Positions 36,363 through 47,453 of a stretch of DNA of 64,000 nucleotides are shown in pieces. Below the pieces are notes generated by a model. That model was not told the DNA's origin, did no database searches, and worked only from the letters and a program-made list of their open reading frames with translations. Location of the stretch: the NCBI RefSeq assembly GCF_029392095.1, contig NZ_CP113930.1:620001-684000 (forward strand). The letters are read 5' to 3'. The position numbers were made by a program, and so were the translations under genes. This DNA comes from Lactobacillus sp. ESL0700 (GTDB taxonomy: Bacteria; Bacillota; Bacilli; Lactobacillales; Lactobacillaceae). Position 1 is the stretch's first letter; every line of letters starts with the position of its first letter.

Positions 36363-38405
36363 ATGATTAAGCGACAAGAAAAGCGTAAATTTGAACTTGT
36401 ATCTAAATTTCAGCCTGCCGGTGACCAAGAGCAGGCTATTCAGCAGCTAACTCAAGGCTTTAAGAAGGGCGATAAGGAGCAAATTCTTGAAGGGGCAACT
36501 GGTACTGGTAAGACCTTCACGATGGCGAATATTATTGCTAATTTAAATAAGCCAACTCTGGTTATTTCTCACAATAAAACATTAGTGGGTCAATTGTACG
36601 GTGAGTTTAAGGAATTTTTCCCGCATAATGCCGTTGACTACTTTGTGTCCTACTATGATTATTACCAGCCTGAAGCCTATGTGCCGCAGTCTGACACTTA
36701 TATTGAAAAAGATTCGGCAATTAACGACGAGATTGACCAGCTGCGCCACCAAGCAACTAGTGATCTGATGGAACGTAACGATGTGATTGTCGTGGCCTCG
36801 GTCTCCTGTATCTACGGTTTGGGTGATCCGCATGAGTATGCGGCTAGCGTGATTACCGTACATGAGAGTGAAGAATATGAGCGCAACACTTTGCTGCGTG
36901 ATTTGGTAAATATTCAATATGACCGCAATGATATTGACTTTCAACGCGGGCGTTTTCGCGTGCGCGGTGATAGTGTGGAAGTTTTTCCAGCTGGTAATTC
37001 CAACCATGCATATCGGATTGAATTTTTTGGTGATGAAATTGACCGGATTGTGGAAGTTGATGCGTTAACCGGTGAGGTAATTGGTGAACGTGAAAGTATT
37101 TCACTGTTTCCGGCAACGCACTTTATGACTAATGATGAGCAGATGCGGCGTGCACTTAAGTTGATTTCACAAGAAATGAAATTGCAGGTAAAGGAATTCG
37201 AGGGCGAAGGTAAATTGCTGGAAGCCGAGCGGATTAAGCAGCGCACGACTTATGACATGGAAATGATGAGTGAGGTTGGTTATACCAACGGAATTGAAAA
37301 CTATTCTCGCCACATGGAAGGCCGTAAGGAAGGCGAACCACCGTACACGCTGCTTGATTTCTTTCCCGATGACTTTTTAATTTTAATTGACGAGTCGCAC
37401 GCTACAATGCCGGAAATCCGGGCAATGTATAATGGTGACCGCAATCGGAAAAAGACCTTGATTGACTACGGCTTTCGTTTGCCATCGGCACTTGATAACC
37501 GGCCGTTAAAATTACAGGAGTTTGAAAAGCACGTTAACCAAATCTTGTATGTCTCAGCTACGCCGGGTGATTACGAATTGGCGCGCACGCCGCATAAGGT
37601 TGAACAGATTATCAGACCAACGGGATTGCTAGACCCTAAGATTGAGGTTCGACCGATTGAGGGGCAAATTGATGACTTGGTAGCGGAAATTAACAAGCGC
37701 ATTGACCATCATGAGCGGGTTTTTGTGACAACCTTGACCAAAAAGATGGCGGAGGACTTGACTGATTATCTCAAGGACTTAGGAATTAAGGTCCAATACC
37801 TGCATTCAGATGTTAAAACGTTGGAGCGAATGCAGATTTTGCGTGACTTACGATTAGGCAAATATGACGTGTTGATTGGTATTAACTTGCTGCGGGAAGG
37901 AATTGACGTGCCAGAGGTTTCTTTGGTGGCAATTTTAGATGCGGACAAGGAAGGCTTTTTGCGGGCTTATCGACCGTTAGTTCAGACGATGGGTCGAGCT
38001 TCGCGTAACCAAAATGGTGAAGTTATTATGTATGCCGATTCGATTACTGATTCCATGCGCGAAGCGATTGAGGCGACGCAAAGACGGCGGAAGCTGCAGA
38101 TTGCTTTTAATGAAGAGCATGGTATCACACCGACAACAATTGTGAAGCCAATTCGGGATGCTATTTCAGCAACCAAGACGGCGGATGATGTGCCCGATAG
38201 TGATAGCTTTGCGGACCTTAACTTCGATGAGTTGACTGCTAAGCAGAAGAAGACAATGATTTCTGATTTGCGTAAGCAAATGCAAGATGCCGCTAAGAAG
38301 CTGGACTTTGAAGGGGCAGCAACCTTGCGGGATGCAATTATGGAATTAGAAAATTCAACGAGAAAACCGATTAAGAAAAAGGGAAAAACATTAAATGGCA
38401 AATGA
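36363..38405 (+). CDS. uvrB: excinuclease ABC subunit B
   Basis: A 680-residue nucleotide excision repair helicase that verifies damage delivered by UvrA and loads UvrC. Walker A is [10 protein letters not shown]. The beta-hairpin region [22 protein letters not shown], the helicase motifs and the C-terminal UVR motif (about 640-675, for UvrC binding) are present. The in-frame start 39 nt upstream falls in the terminator-like hairpin; GAGGAG before the ATG at 36363 and the family start support this one. It overlaps uvrA by 11 nt. Confidence 0.96.
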   Translation: MIKRQEKRKFELVSKFQPAGDQEQAIQQLTQGFKKGDKEQILEGATGTGKTFTMANIIANLNKPTLVISHNKTLVGQLYGEFKEFFPHNAVDYFVSYYDYYQPEAYVPQSDTYIEKDSAINDEIDQLRHQATSDLMERNDVIVVASVSCIYGLGDPHEYAASVITVHESEEYERNTLLRDLVNIQYDRNDIDFQRGRFRVRGDSVEVFPAGNSNHAYRIEFFGDEIDRIVEVDALTGEVIGERESISLFPATHFMTNDEQMRRALKLISQEMKLQVKEFEGEGKLLEAERIKQRTTYDMEMMSEVGYTNGIENYSRHMEGRKEGEPPYTLLDFFPDDFLILIDESHATMPEIRAMYNGDRNRKKTLIDYGFRLPSALDNRPLKLQEFEKHVNQILYVSATPGDYELARTPHKVEQIIRPTGLLDPKIEVRPIEGQIDDLVAEINKRIDHHERVFVTTLTKKMAEDLTDYLKDLGIKVQYLHSDVKTLERMQILRDLRLGKYDVLIGINLLREGIDVPEVSLVAILDADKEGFLRAYRPLVQTMGRASRNQNGEVIMYADSITDSMREAIEATQRRRKLQIAFNEEHGITPTTIVKPIRDAISATKTADDVPDSDSFADLNFDELTAKQKKTMISDLRKQMQDAAKKLDFEGAATLRDAIMELENSTRKPIKKKGKTLNGK

Positions 38406-41244
38406 TAAAATCGTTATCCGTGGCGCGCGTGAGCATAACCTCAAGGATATTAATTTAACAATTCCGAAAGATAAACTGGTGGTCATCACCGGTCTGTCAG
38501 GTTCTGGTAAGAGTTCACTGGCCTTTGATACGCTTTATGCCGAAGGCCGCAGACGCTATGTGCAGTCACTATCTAGTTATGCCCGGCAATTTTTGGGACA
38601 AATGGATAAGCCTGATGTTGATTCTATTGACGGCTTAAATCCAGCAATTTCAATTGATCAAAAAACGACGTCGCATAATCCGCGCTCAACAGTCGGGACG
38701 GTCACTGAAATCAACGATTATCTGCGGCTATTGTGGGCGCGTGTTGGGCACCCAATCTGTCCTAACGACGGGACATTGATTGAACGACAATCGGCACAAC
38801 AGATGGTTGACCGCATTTTAAGTCTGCCTGAGAGAAGTAAAATTCAATTGCTGGCACCAGTTGTGCGGGCAAAGCGCGGCGAGCATAAGGAAGTCTTCAA
38901 GCGAGTTCAGCGGGCCGGCTACGTGCGGGTCATTGTTGATGGCGAAATGCATGAAATTGGCGAAGATTTTAATTTGGCTAAGAATAAGCGGCACACGATT
39001 GACATTGTGGTTGACCGGTTAATTGTTAAAGAAGGAATTCGTTCGCGATTATTTGATTCTGTTGAGGCGGCTCTGCGTCTGTCTGATGGCTACATGAACG
39101 TTGATGTCATTGGGGACACCATGTTGAACTTCTCGGAATATTACGCTTGTCCTAAGTGTGGTTTTACGGTTGGTGAAATGGAACCGCGGCTCTTCTCCTT
39201 TAACGCGCCATTTGGTGCCTGTCCTGATTGTGATGGCCTCGGGGTCAAGCTGTCAGTTGACGAGGATTTGGTGGTTCCTGATAAAAGTAAGACTTTGGCT
39301 GAAGGCGCAATTGCACCGTGGAAAAATTCCAAATATTACGGTGAGATGCTGGCTCAAGCTTGCGATGCATTAAAAATTCCGTTGGATAAGCCATTTTCAA
39401 AATTAACTAAAAAGCAACAAGAGACAATTTTGCATGGCTCGACGAAAGAAATTAAGTTTCACGTTACCGGTGATTTTGGCGTTAACGATACTACGGCACC
39501 GTTTGAGGGTGCAATGGAAAATGTGGAAAGACGTTATAAGCATCCGATGTCGAAGTTCATGCGAGATGTGATGGGCAAGTACATGACTGAACTTACTTGT
39601 TCAACCTGCCACGGCAAACGCCTTAATGAAAAGGCATTGGCTGTTAAGGTGATGGGTAAGGATATTGCCGAAGCTTCAGAACTCGCAATCAACAAGGCCT
39701 TAGACTTCTTTAACGGGGTTAAGTTTGACGAGCAAGAAACAATTATTGCCAAGCCAATTTTGAAAGAAGTCCGTGATCGCCTAACCTTTTTAAACAGTGT
39801 GGGCTTAGATTATTTGACTTTATCGCGGTCAGCCAATACGTTATCCGGTGGGGAAGCACAGCGAATTCGCTTGGCAACGCAGATTGGCTCCAACTTGTCG
39901 GGGGTTATGTATGTCCTTGATGAGCCATCGATTGGATTGCACCAACGTGATAATGACCGCCTAATTACTGCCTTAAAACGGATGCGCGACTTAGGTAATT
40001 CTCTGATTGTTGTTGAGCATGATGATGAAACAATGCGCCAGGCTGATTATCTGATTGATATGGGACCTGGTGCTGGGACTTATGGCGGCGAAGTTATGGC
40101 TGCTGGGACACCGCAAGAGGTTGAAAAAAATCCTCAATCGCTGACTGGACAGTATTTAACTGGTAAAAAGTTTGTCCCTGTTCCGTTAAAACGGCGCAAG
40201 GGTAACGGTAACAAGATTACTATCACTGGCGCTGCCGAAAACAACTTAAAAAATATCAAGGTTGATTTTCCTTTGGGTAAATTTATCGTAGTCAGTGGTG
40301 TGTCGGGTTCAGGTAAATCCACGTTAATTAACATGATTTTAAAACGGGCACTGGCGCAAAAATTAAATCGCAATCAGACCAAGCCGGGCAAGTACAAGAG
40401 TATTAGCGGCTATAAGAATATTGAAAAAATCATTGATATTGACCAAAGCCCGATTGGCCGGACACCACGCAGTAATCCGGCCACTTATACCAGCGTCTTT
40501 GATGATATTCGGACGCTGTTTGCCCAGACTAATGAGGCCAAGTTACGTGGTTACACCAAGGCGCGCTTTTCGTTTAACGTCAAGGGCGGTCGGTGTGAAG
40601 CTTGTCATGGCGACGGGATTATCAAGATTGAGATGAACTTTTTGCCGGACGTTTACGTACCGTGTGAGGTTTGTCACGGCAGTCGCTATAATTCGGAAAC
40701 TCTGGAGGTTACTTACCGAAAGAAAAATATTGCGCAAGTGCTGGATATGACGATTAGTGAAGCCTGCGACTTCTTTAAGAATATTCCTAAGATTGCCCGC
40801 AAATTACAGACAATTGTTGATGTGGGTCTAGGCTACGTTAAGTTAGGGCAATCGGCAACAACCTTGTCTGGTGGGGAAGCCCAACGGATGAAGCTGGCGG
40901 CTGAATTACAAAAATTGTCGACGGGCAAGAACTTTTACATTCTTGATGAGCCGACAACTGGTTTGCACACAGATGATATTAAGCGGTTGCTTGAAGTTTT
41001 ACAACGGCTAGTTGATGAAGGCAATACCGTTTTAATTATTGAGCACAACCTTGATGTCATTAAAAATGCTGACTGGCTAATCGATCTTGGCCCTGAAGGT
41101 GGCGAAGGCGGCGGTAACATCGTTGCGACGGGCACTCCTGAACAAGTTGCCGAAGTGGAAAATAGTTATACTGGACAATATCTCAAGCCAGTGTTGGTGC
41201 GGGATACGAAGCTAACAAAATTGGCAGCAAAAAAGAAAAGTTAA
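38395..41244 (+). CDS. uvrA: excinuclease ABC subunit A
   Basis: A 949-residue ABC-type ATPase that finds DNA lesions. Walker A motifs are GLSGSGKSS (about 33-41) and GVSGSGKST (about 635-643), with two LSGGEAQR signatures. The zinc modules are CPKCGF/CPDCDG, CSTCHG and CEACHG/CEVCHG. All parts are intact and of usual length. Its ATG lies inside the end of uvrB, so the two are made together under SOS control. Confidence 0.97.
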   Translation: MANDKIVIRGAREHNLKDINLTIPKDKLVVITGLSGSGKSSLAFDTLYAEGRRRYVQSLSSYARQFLGQMDKPDVDSIDGLNPAISIDQKTTSHNPRSTVGTVTEINDYLRLLWARVGHPICPNDGTLIERQSAQQMVDRILSLPERSKIQLLAPVVRAKRGEHKEVFKRVQRAGYVRVIVDGEMHEIGEDFNLAKNKRHTIDIVVDRLIVKEGIRSRLFDSVEAALRLSDGYMNVDVIGDTMLNFSEYYACPKCGFTVGEMEPRLFSFNAPFGACPDCDGLGVKLSVDEDLVVPDKSKTLAEGAIAPWKNSKYYGEMLAQACDALKIPLDKPFSKLTKKQQETILHGSTKEIKFHVTGDFGVNDTTAPFEGAMENVERRYKHPMSKFMRDVMGKYMTELTCSTCHGKRLNEKALAVKVMGKDIAEASELAINKALDFFNGVKFDEQETIIAKPILKEVRDRLTFLNSVGLDYLTLSRSANTLSGGEAQRIRLATQIGSNLSGVMYVLDEPSIGLHQRDNDRLITALKRMRDLGNSLIVVEHDDETMRQADYLIDMGPGAGTYGGEVMAAGTPQEVEKNPQSLTGQYLTGKKFVPVPLKRRKGNGNKITITGAAENNLKNIKVDFPLGKFIVVSGVSGSGKSTLINMILKRALAQKLNRNQTKPGKYKSISGYKNIEKIIDIDQSPIGRTPRSNPATYTSVFDDIRTLFAQTNEAKLRGYTKARFSFNVKGGRCEACHGDGIIKIEMNFLPDVYVPCEVCHGSRYNSETLEVTYRKKNIAQVLDMTISEACDFFKNIPKIARKLQTIVDVGLGYVKLGQSATTLSGGEAQRMKLAAELQKLSTGKNFYILDEPTTGLHTDDIKRLLEVLQRLVDEGNTVLIIEHNLDVIKNADWLIDLGPEGGEGGGNIVATGTPEQVAEVENSYTGQYLKPVLVRDTKLTKLAAKKKS

Positions 41245-41299
41245 ATAGCATTTAATTATTTGCTCAGAAGTGTACAATAAAGCACAAGGAGGACTGAAA

Positions 41300-41842
41300 A
41301 TGGATAATTTTTCTAGTTACAGAGAACATCGCGGCTTTGATTGGGCTGCATTTCTTGCAGGTGTTTTAATGATTGTGGCGGGGTTGTTCCTGCTGCGTCA
41401 TCCGGGTAAGGCATTGCATGCCTTTGTTTTATTGTTTGCCATTTTGTCAATTGTTCAAGGATTTGTGTGGCTTGCGTTTTATAGTCATTTTCACTATTAT
41501 ATTTCCTTGAGCTGGATGTCGATTGTTTCTGGGATACTAGATATCTTAGTCGGTATTTTGTTCCTATATTCATACGATGCCGCTGGGTTGACGTTGGCAT
41601 ACTTGTTTGCGATTTGGTTTTTGTTTGATTCCATTTCCGGCATTATTGTTTCGTGGCATATGCGCAACCTCTCGCGATTTTATTTCTGGTTTAGCTTGAT
41701 TTTAAATATTTTTGGGTTGCTAATTGCAATTAGCCTAATGTTTAATCCAGCTTTATCGGCACTAACCTTGATTTGGCTGATTTCGTTTTGGCTATTAATT
41801 TTTGGGGTTAATGAAATTGTCGTGGCTTTTGCCCGCAGATAA
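41300..41842 (+). CDS. HdeD/DUF308 family membrane protein
   Basis: A 180-residue protein with six predicted membrane helices in three pairs, as in the HdeD/DUF308 family. Helices include FLAGVLMIVAGLFLLRHPG, FVLLFAILSIVQGFVWLAF and LTLIWLISFWLLIFGVNEI. HdeD of E. coli is linked to acid stress; function here is unknown. The in-frame GTG at 41270 is set aside because AAGGAGG ends shortly before the ATG at 41300. A terminator follows. Confidence 0.8.
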   Translation: MDNFSSYREHRGFDWAAFLAGVLMIVAGLFLLRHPGKALHAFVLLFAILSIVQGFVWLAFYSHFHYYISLSWMSIVSGILDILVGILFLYSYDAAGLTLAYLFAIWFLFDSISGIIVSWHMRNLSRFYFWFSLILNIFGLLIAISLMFNPALSALTLIWLISFWLLIFGVNEIVVAFARR

Positions 41843-41854
41843 TTAATAATGATT

Positions 41855-41882
41855 AAAAAGAGTCCGTTAAGGACTTTTTTTA
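41855..41882 (+). terminator. terminator after the HdeD-like gene
   Basis: Stem AAAAAGAGTCC / GGACTTTTTT with a 5-nt loop. Confidence 0.85.
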
Positions 41883-41912
41883 TTGGTTAAAAGGGTTATG
41901 AAACACCCGGTA

Positions 41913-41921
41913 TGCTATAAT
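41913..41921 (+). promoter_or_regulatory. extended -10 promoter of the rapZ-yvcK-whiA operon
   Basis: TGCTATAAT gives a perfect extended -10 (TGnTATAAT) with no good -35. It lies 25 nt before the rapZ start. Confidence 0.65.
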
Positions 41922-41945
41922 TTAAGTGATAGGAGGCTGGCAAAA

Positions 41946-42824
41946 ATGGCTGACAAGAAAAAGCAATTATTAATTGTCACAGGTATGAGTGGCGCCGGTA
42001 AAACGGTAACGGCACATGCTTTAGAGGATATGGGCTATTTTGTGGTCGATAATTTGCCGCCAACGCTTCTGGGGAGTTTTTGGGATTTGATTGTAAATTC
42101 TGATGACTTCACAAAAGTTGCGGTTGTGATTGATTTACGGGTGAAAAATTTTTACCGTGATTTGCTTGATGAGGTTAATTCATTAGAAGACAATGGAACC
42201 GTGCAGACGACGATCGTTTTTTTGGATGCGTCAAACGATACATTGGTTGCGCGGTATAAGGAAACACGTAGGCTACCGCCGCTTGCCAGCAGTGGTCGCT
42301 TGCTTGACGGAATTGAGCAGGAACGGCAGATATTAACCGGAATCCGCAACCGCGCGAACTATATTATTGATACTTCCGAGTTAACGACTAAGCAGCTAAA
42401 ACAAAAGTTGCTTAAGGAATTTAGCGATCGGCAAAGGCAGCCGTTTTCGATTGAAGTGATGTCGTTTGGCTTTAAGTATGGGATGCCAATTGATGCCGAT
42501 ATTGTAATGGATGTGCGATTTTTGCCAAATCCATTTTATATACCAGAATTACGGCCGTTTACCGGCTTAGACAAGCGGGTATTTGATTACGTGATGGATA
42601 AAGAGACAACGCAGACTTTTTATGCGAAATTGCTTGACCTCTTAAAAATCGCATTGCCTGGTTATATTAAAGAAGGCAAGGAAAAACTGACGATTGCGAT
42701 TGGCTGCACGGGCGGTCAACATCGCAGTGTGGCAATTGCTCAGCAATTAGCCCGTGATTTAACTAAAGGCGGTTACCAAGTCGACATTACGCATCGTGAG
42801 ATCAGCCGCTACACTAGAAAATAG
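41946..42824 (+). CDS. rapZ: RapZ-type nucleotide-binding RNase adapter
   Basis: A 292-residue P-loop protein (YvcJ in Bacillus). Walker A is GMSGAGKT at 13-20. The C-terminal domain contains FGFKYGMPIDADIVMDVRFLPNP and ends with the motif IGCTGGQHRSVAI. In E. coli it guides decay of the small RNA GlmZ and so controls glucosamine-6-phosphate synthesis; in Firmicutes the role is less clear. AGGAGG 9 nt before the ATG at 41946 fixes the start. First gene of the rapZ-yvcK-whiA operon. Confidence 0.94.
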   Translation: MADKKKQLLIVTGMSGAGKTVTAHALEDMGYFVVDNLPPTLLGSFWDLIVNSDDFTKVAVVIDLRVKNFYRDLLDEVNSLEDNGTVQTTIVFLDASNDTLVARYKETRRLPPLASSGRLLDGIEQERQILTGIRNRANYIIDTSELTTKQLKQKLLKEFSDRQRQPFSIEVMSFGFKYGMPIDADIVMDVRFLPNPFYIPELRPFTGLDKRVFDYVMDKETTQTFYAKLLDLLKIALPGYIKEGKEKLTIAIGCTGGQHRSVAIAQQLARDLTKGGYQVDITHREISRYTRK

Positions 42825-42833
42825 GTGAATTAA

Positions 42834-43871
42834 ATGGCGTATGGAGAAGGAAAAATTATCCGGGTAATTAAAAGTAGACGTCCTAAAGTCGTAGTTATTG
42901 GCGGCGGGACTGGCTTACCCGTAATTTTAAATGCATTAAAGGATCAGAATGCCGAGATTACGGCGATTGTGACCGTTTCGGATGATGGTGGGTCGTCTGG
43001 TTCGATTCGCAACTTTATTAACGTTGTGCCGCCTGGTGATATTCGTAATGTCTTAGTGGCTCTAAGTGACATTCCGCAAGAGGAGAAAAACATTTTTCAA
43101 TACCGGTTTGATTCGTCAGACTCGTTCTTTTCCGGTCACGCAATCGGCAATCTGATTATTGCAGCGTTGAATGAAATGCACGGTAATATCTTTGATGCCG
43201 TTCAGTCTTTATCCAAAATGATGCACGTTGATGGCCATGTTTTCCCCGCATCGAATGAACCTTTGACCTTAAACGCGGAGTTTATTGATGGTACCAAGCA
43301 AGCTGGCGAAAAGGAAATCACTGATAAAGACAAGCGAATTAAACGCGTTTGGGTGACAGACACTAATTCAGATGATGAGCCAGAAGCGGTTTTACCGGTT
43401 TTGGCCTCTGTCATGCAGGCAGATGCCGTTGTATTGGGCCCAGGTAGCCTGTTTACGTCAATTTTGCCTAACTTGATGATTCCGAATCTTGGTCAAGCAG
43501 TCCGCGAAACCAGCGCGGAAGTGATTTATATTTGTAATATCATGACGCAGCTGGGCGAGACTGACCATTTCTCTGATAGTGAGCACGTGGCGGTCATTAA
43601 TAACCATCTTGGCGGCAATTATATTGATACAACGCTGGTTAACGGTGCCAAAATCGACATGAGCAAGTTTAATCCAGCGGATTATGACGCATACTTGGAA
43701 CCTGTTAGGAATGACTTTGCGGGTTTGCGAGTTCAAGGCAGTCGCGTGATTACCGATGATTTCATTGATCAGCGCAGTGGCTTAGTCTTTCACGATGGTA
43801 AAAAGGTGGCGCGTGAGATTATCAGTTTAGCGTATGAAGCAATGTCCCGCAGAAAGAGGACCGATAAGTAA
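42834..43871 (+). CDS. yvcK: gluconeogenesis factor YvcK (YvcK/CofD family)
   Basis: A 345-residue UDP-sugar-binding protein required for growth on gluconeogenic substrates and for cell shape in Bacillus. The N-terminus has [40 protein letters not shown] and the [15 protein letters not shown] segment are CofD-like. It starts 9 nt after rapZ with a weak ribosome site (AGGTGAA), and its last base is the first base of whiA. Confidence 0.94.
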   Translation: MAYGEGKIIRVIKSRRPKVVVIGGGTGLPVILNALKDQNAEITAIVTVSDDGGSSGSIRNFINVVPPGDIRNVLVALSDIPQEEKNIFQYRFDSSDSFFSGHAIGNLIIAALNEMHGNIFDAVQSLSKMMHVDGHVFPASNEPLTLNAEFIDGTKQAGEKEITDKDKRIKRVWVTDTNSDDEPEAVLPVLASVMQADAVVLGPGSLFTSILPNLMIPNLGQAVRETSAEVIYICNIMTQLGETDHFSDSEHVAVINNHLGGNYIDTTLVNGAKIDMSKFNPADYDAYLEPVRNDFAGLRVQGSRVITDDFIDQRSGLVFHDGKKVAREIISLAYEAMSRRKRTDK

Positions 43872-44806
43872 TGGCAAGTTATGCGAGTAATGTTAAAAAG
43901 GAATTGACGGCATTGCCAATTCATCCTGAACATGCAAAAGCTGAATTAGCAGCATTTTTGCGGATGAATGGTGTGTTAAACTTTCACGATCATCAATTTA
44001 GTTTGGATATTACAACGGAAAATCCGGCGATTGCACGACGGATTTTTTCCTTGATTAAAACCGCTTATCGCGTTGAGCCGCTGCTCATCGTGTCACGGAA
44101 GATGAAATTGAAGAAGAACAACCAGTATCTTGTTCGCCTGCAAAATCATGTCCGTGAAATTTTAACTAATTTGGAGATTTTGTCTGCGGAATCTGGCTTA
44201 CTGACGCGAATTCCTAAGCGGATTATTACCTCTAAGGAGGGCGCAATGTCTTATTTGCGTGGCGCATTTTTAGCCAGCGGCAGCGTCAACAATCCCGAGA
44301 CCAGTCGTTATCATCTGGAAATTTATTCAGCTTATGAAGATCATAATGATGATTTGCTGGAATTAATGAACCATTATTTTTTCTTGAATGCCAAAACAAC
44401 TAAACGCCGGCGCGGTTTTATTGTTTATCTCAAGGAAGCAGAAAAAATTGGTGATTTTCTTCATATTGTGGGCGCGTTGAATGCCATGCTGGCGTTTGAA
44501 GATTTACGGATTATGCGTGACATGCGCAACTCTGTTAATCGGCTGGTCAACTGCGATACAGCTAATTTGAAAAAAACAGCAACAGCTGCTGCCAAGCAGG
44601 TTGAAGATATTGAATTAATTGAACGCAAGAAGGGCTTGGATACATTACCGGAAAAGTTGCGTGACCTGGCGCAATTACGGCTAACTAATCCGGAGTTATC
44701 GTTAAAGGAACTGGCAGAGCAGGTGCCAGATGGTCCAATTTCAAAATCCGGTGTCAATCACCGGCTTAAAAAGTTACATGAGTTAGCAGAAACTTTAAGA
44801 CAATAA
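43871..44806 (+). CDS. whiA: DNA-binding protein WhiA
   Basis: A 311-residue protein with an N-terminal LAGLIDADG-homing-endonuclease-like domain (about 1-210, containing YLRGAFLASGSVNNP) and a C-terminal helix-turn-helix (about 230-305, SLKELAEQVPDGPISKSGVN). In Actinobacteria WhiA controls sporulation; in Firmicutes it affects division and chromosome segregation. It shares one base with yvcK. The operon ends in a strong bidirectional terminator facing clpP. Confidence 0.95.
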   Translation: MASYASNVKKELTALPIHPEHAKAELAAFLRMNGVLNFHDHQFSLDITTENPAIARRIFSLIKTAYRVEPLLIVSRKMKLKKNNQYLVRLQNHVREILTNLEILSAESGLLTRIPKRIITSKEGAMSYLRGAFLASGSVNNPETSRYHLEIYSAYEDHNDDLLELMNHYFFLNAKTTKRRRGFIVYLKEAEKIGDFLHIVGALNAMLAFEDLRIMRDMRNSVNRLVNCDTANLKKTATAAAKQVEDIELIERKKGLDTLPEKLRDLAQLRLTNPELSLKELAEQVPDGPISKSGVNHRLKKLHELAETLRQ

Positions 44807-44838
44807 AAAAGAGTTCATTTTAAAATGAACTCTTTTTT
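44805..44838. terminator. bidirectional terminator between whiA and clpP
   Basis: Near-perfect stem AAAAAAGAGTTCATTTT / AAAATGAACTCTTTTTT with T runs on both strands. Confidence 0.92.
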
Positions 44839-44850
44839 GATGTTAAGTAA

Positions 44851-45435
44851 TTACTTTTTCTTGTTAACCATAATTTTGTCAATCAAGCCGTAATCCTTAG
44901 CTTCTTGAGCGGTCATGTAGTTGTCGCGTTCGGTATCTTTTTGGATTTTATCTAACGGTTGACCGGTAGTTTCGTGGATGATGTTGTTGATCTTTTCCCG
45001 ACTCTTCAAAATTTCAGTAGCAGCAATTTGAATGTCAGTTTGCTGACCCTGAGCACCACCTAAAGGTTGGTGAATTAAGACTGTCGAGTTTGGTAATGCA
45101 AACCGTTTACCCTTGGCACCACTAGTAAGTAAGATTGAAGCCATTGAAGCGGCCATCCCGATAGCAATCGTGGAAACGTCGGACTTGATGAAGTTCATTG
45201 TGTCCATAATTGCCAAACCTGAAGTGATCACACCACCAGGTGAGTTAATGTAAAGTGAAATATCTTTGGTGTTGTCTTGAGCATCAAGGAAAAGTAGTTG
45301 CGCAATAATCGTATTTGCCATATCATCGTTAATTTCGCCGCTCAGCATGATAATCCGGTCTTTTAATAGCCGCGAATAAATGTCGTATGCACGTTCACCG
45401 CGAGCAGTTTGTTCGATAACTGTAGGTACAAGCAT
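44851..45435 (-). CDS. clpP: ATP-dependent Clp protease proteolytic subunit
   Basis: A 194-residue serine peptidase forming the 14-subunit barrel used with ClpX, ClpC or ClpE. The triad is Ser97 (GMAASMAS), His122 (LIHQPLGG) and Asp171 (ERDNYMTAQ). The protein has the usual length, including the N-terminal loop. A strong AGGAGGCAG lies before the ATG. Upstream is a near-consensus promoter with a CIRCE operator, so HrcA should repress it. Confidence 0.96.
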   Translation of the reverse strand: MLVPTVIEQTARGERAYDIYSRLLKDRIIMLSGEINDDMANTIIAQLLFLDAQDNTKDISLYINSPGGVITSGLAIMDTMNFIKSDVSTIAIGMAASMASILLTSGAKGKRFALPNSTVLIHQPLGGAQGQQTDIQIAATEILKSREKINNIIHETTGQPLDKIQKDTERDNYMTAQEAKDYGLIDKIMVNKKK

Positions 45436-45466
45436 GTTTCTGCCTCCTAAATTTAAGTTCTAATTA

Positions 45467-45493
45467 TTAGCACTCTAATAAGTACAGTGCTAA
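45467..45493 (-). promoter_or_regulatory. CIRCE operator (HrcA) of clpP
   Basis: TTAGCACTC-N9-CAGTGCTAA on the plus strand matches the CIRCE consensus TTAGCACTC-N9-GAGTGCTAA with one mismatch. It lies directly after the clpP -10. Confidence 0.88.
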
Positions 45494-45521
45494 TTAAATC
45501 ACTTACATGGGTAACTGTCAA
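45493..45521 (-). promoter_or_regulatory. clpP promoter
   Basis: On the minus strand, perfect TTGACA (45516-45521), a 17-nt spacer and TTTAAT (45493-45498). No tandem CtsR heptads are evident. Confidence 0.82.
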
Positions 45522-45605
45522 TGAAAGTGTATCAATTTTGTATTTTTTGTAACGTACTTCTTATATTACAATATAGAGAGTATATTAAATTTTGGAGGAA
45601 AGATT

Positions 45606-47354
45606 TTGAAGCATTTTAATAAAATAGCAACTATTATGACGACTTTGATGCTGGGAGCGTCTGTCGCAACTAGCTCTCCCGCAGCAGTTCTGGCCGCTAC
45701 AACTGACTCTGATGCACCTGCTTCAGACACCAGTACAAATTCTAATTCGAATTCTGTAACCAAGCCTGATGACTCAAAGGATACAACTGGCACTGATACA
45801 CCAGATGCAGATAAGCCAGCTGATAATAATAAGCCTGATGACACATCAAACACTACAGATACCGATAAACCGCAAAAGCATAAAGCTAAGCCCAAGCAAA
45901 AGGTTACCGGTTATTCGATGATGACCAAGGTTGCCGGTAACAAGAATTATAAGGTTTGGAAGACAGTTTCAGACGGTAAAGTTCATACTAAAGTTGCTGA
46001 TGGTAAGATTTACCAATACAATCACATTCAGTCAGACCAATTGATTGAGACCAAGAAGGCGCGTTATTGGCGAATTTATGTTGATGGCCGTGAAGTTGGC
46101 TATGTCAACGAAAATTATTTTGCTAAAAACCAAATTTCAGTACCGAAGACAATTTCTTTAGTACGGAATGATAATTATGACTTTTTCTCATCCGATGCTA
46201 TTTCTTATGTCACTAACAGTATGGGAACTGTCATTGATAGCAGCCAAGTTAAAATCTCTAAGCAAGACATTTCTTGTAGTAAGGCTAAAACTTACAAAGT
46301 TAAGTACAGTTACGGCTCAGCCAAAGCTACAGTTAAGGTAACGGTAAGAAAGAGTACTAGCGAAGGAATTGTTGATCCAGACGATTATGCTTCTGTGACT
46401 GGACAACCTGGTACTGAGGATTATAAGAGCTGGAAAAAACACTATGGTTCTTCAGTTAATTACATTAGTCCAACTGAGTACACCCCAGAAACTGAATCTC
46501 ATACTTTAAGTAGCAACGGCTTGACATTGAAGACCAAGTTTTATCAACCCGTATTACTAAGTGTTAAAGATCCATCAGATGATAACATTAACCGTGTGGG
46601 TCATATTCCGGAAGGAATGACGGTTTCTAATGGTTGGGCTTACACGAGTTTATTAAGTCACACTAATTTAATGTCAGGACACGTTGTCGGCTATGATTTA
46701 AACAAGCTAAAGAGTCCATATAATGCTCAGCATTTGCTTGATATGTCGCAAACTGATTTTAATAATTATGTAAAGCATATCAAGGTTAGTCAATACATCC
46801 CAATTGGCCATGGTCAAGCAATGGGCGCAAGCAATAAATATATTTACGTGATTAATAATGATCATACGCAAAAGGAAAGTACTGACTCAGTTGAATTGGT
46901 ACAAATCCGCAAGAGTGATATGCAAATCAATAAGATTTGGACTTTTAAGACTTGGGTTGGTGACGATTCACAACCACGTTATTTCCAAAATGGTGTTGTA
47001 ATGTCAGATACTGATATGTACACTGTTTATCACGATGCCAAGAACAAATGCTATGAGTACTGGGAATTGCAACGCAAAGGTGATAATTGGTACCCGAAGC
47101 TTGTTGGTAAGACCAATGGTAATTTTGTCAGTAACGGTGCCCCAGTTCAGGGCTTTGCTTATGATCCCGTTAACCAAAAGTTCTACTTGGCCTTTAACGA
47201 TTTGATCTTTAAGATGAGTCGCAACGGTGCAATTAAGCAGGCTTACCAATTTGACACTGGTCGTGAGATTGAGGGCATGTCAGTTAGCGATAATCAGTTA
47301 TACGTTAACTTGGCCCAGCGTGCAGAGTTGTTGGTTAGCATGAATATTAACTAA
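45606..47354 (+). CDS. secreted protein with GW/SH3-like module, paralogue 1
   Basis: A 582-residue exported protein. A signal peptide ends near VLA-ATT, followed by a linker rich in Asp, Ser, Thr, Asn and Pro (about 33-95). A GW/SH3-like module ends WRIYVDGREVGYVNENYF. An Ig-like beta domain follows (about 170-245), then a large C-terminal domain (about 280-582) with repeated Trp and Tyr turns, such as IRKSDMQINKIWTFKTW and FAYDPVNQKFYLAFND, that looks like a beta-propeller. The family is not recognised. It aligns along most of its length with the protein at 51574-53100. The start is a TTG 7 nt after GGAGG. GW-type modules often bind lipoteichoic acid or wall glycans. Confidence 0.75.
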   Translation: MKHFNKIATIMTTLMLGASVATSSPAAVLAATTDSDAPASDTSTNSNSNSVTKPDDSKDTTGTDTPDADKPADNNKPDDTSNTTDTDKPQKHKAKPKQKVTGYSMMTKVAGNKNYKVWKTVSDGKVHTKVADGKIYQYNHIQSDQLIETKKARYWRIYVDGREVGYVNENYFAKNQISVPKTISLVRNDNYDFFSSDAISYVTNSMGTVIDSSQVKISKQDISCSKAKTYKVKYSYGSAKATVKVTVRKSTSEGIVDPDDYASVTGQPGTEDYKSWKKHYGSSVNYISPTEYTPETESHTLSSNGLTLKTKFYQPVLLSVKDPSDDNINRVGHIPEGMTVSNGWAYTSLLSHTNLMSGHVVGYDLNKLKSPYNAQHLLDMSQTDFNNYVKHIKVSQYIPIGHGQAMGASNKYIYVINNDHTQKESTDSVELVQIRKSDMQINKIWTFKTWVGDDSQPRYFQNGVVMSDTDMYTVYHDAKNKCYEYWELQRKGDNWYPKLVGKTNGNFVSNGAPVQGFAYDPVNQKFYLAFNDLIFKMSRNGAIKQAYQFDTGREIEGMSVSDNQLYVNLAQRAELLVSMNIN

Positions 47355-47387
47355 AAAAAGTAAGAGCTGTAAGCTCTTATTTTTTTG
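47353..47387 (+). terminator. terminator after secreted paralogue 1
   Basis: Stem TAAGAGCT / AGCTCTTA with loop GTA, then seven T. Confidence 0.88.
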
Positions 47388-47389
47388 TC

Positions 47390-47425
47390 TTTGCAGCATT
47401 TTCAATTAGCTGATTAAATTGCTTA
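47390..47425 (+). repeat. left copy of a degenerate 36-bp direct repeat
   Basis: It matches 49106-49141 at 27 of 36 positions. The right copy encodes the NAAK segment of the small toxin-like peptide on the minus strand. The left copy would encode a 20-residue remnant (47377-47439, minus) ending ENAAKTKK. It overlaps the -35 of the rightward small transcript. Confidence 0.6.
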
Positions 47426-47447
47426 CCGCTGGTGCTCATGCTATAAT
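47419..47447 (+). promoter_or_regulatory. promoter of the antitoxin-like small RNA
   Basis: TTGCTT (47419-47424), a 17-nt spacer and perfect TATAAT (47442-47447) with an extended TGC. No open reading frame with a ribosome site follows, which points to a non-coding RNA. Confidence 0.7.
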
Positions 47448-47453
47448 ATAGAC

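Noticed and set aside
45566..45895. Antisense frame of 109 codons rich in Ser and Val
   Set aside because: It is the complement of the repetitive Asp/Ser/Thr linker of the secreted protein. It has no ribosome site and begins outside any promoter context.
47377..47439. 20-codon minus-strand frame ending ENAAKTKK
   Set aside because: It resembles the toxin-like peptide but has no Shine-Dalgarno and no membrane segment; it is treated as a repeat remnant.
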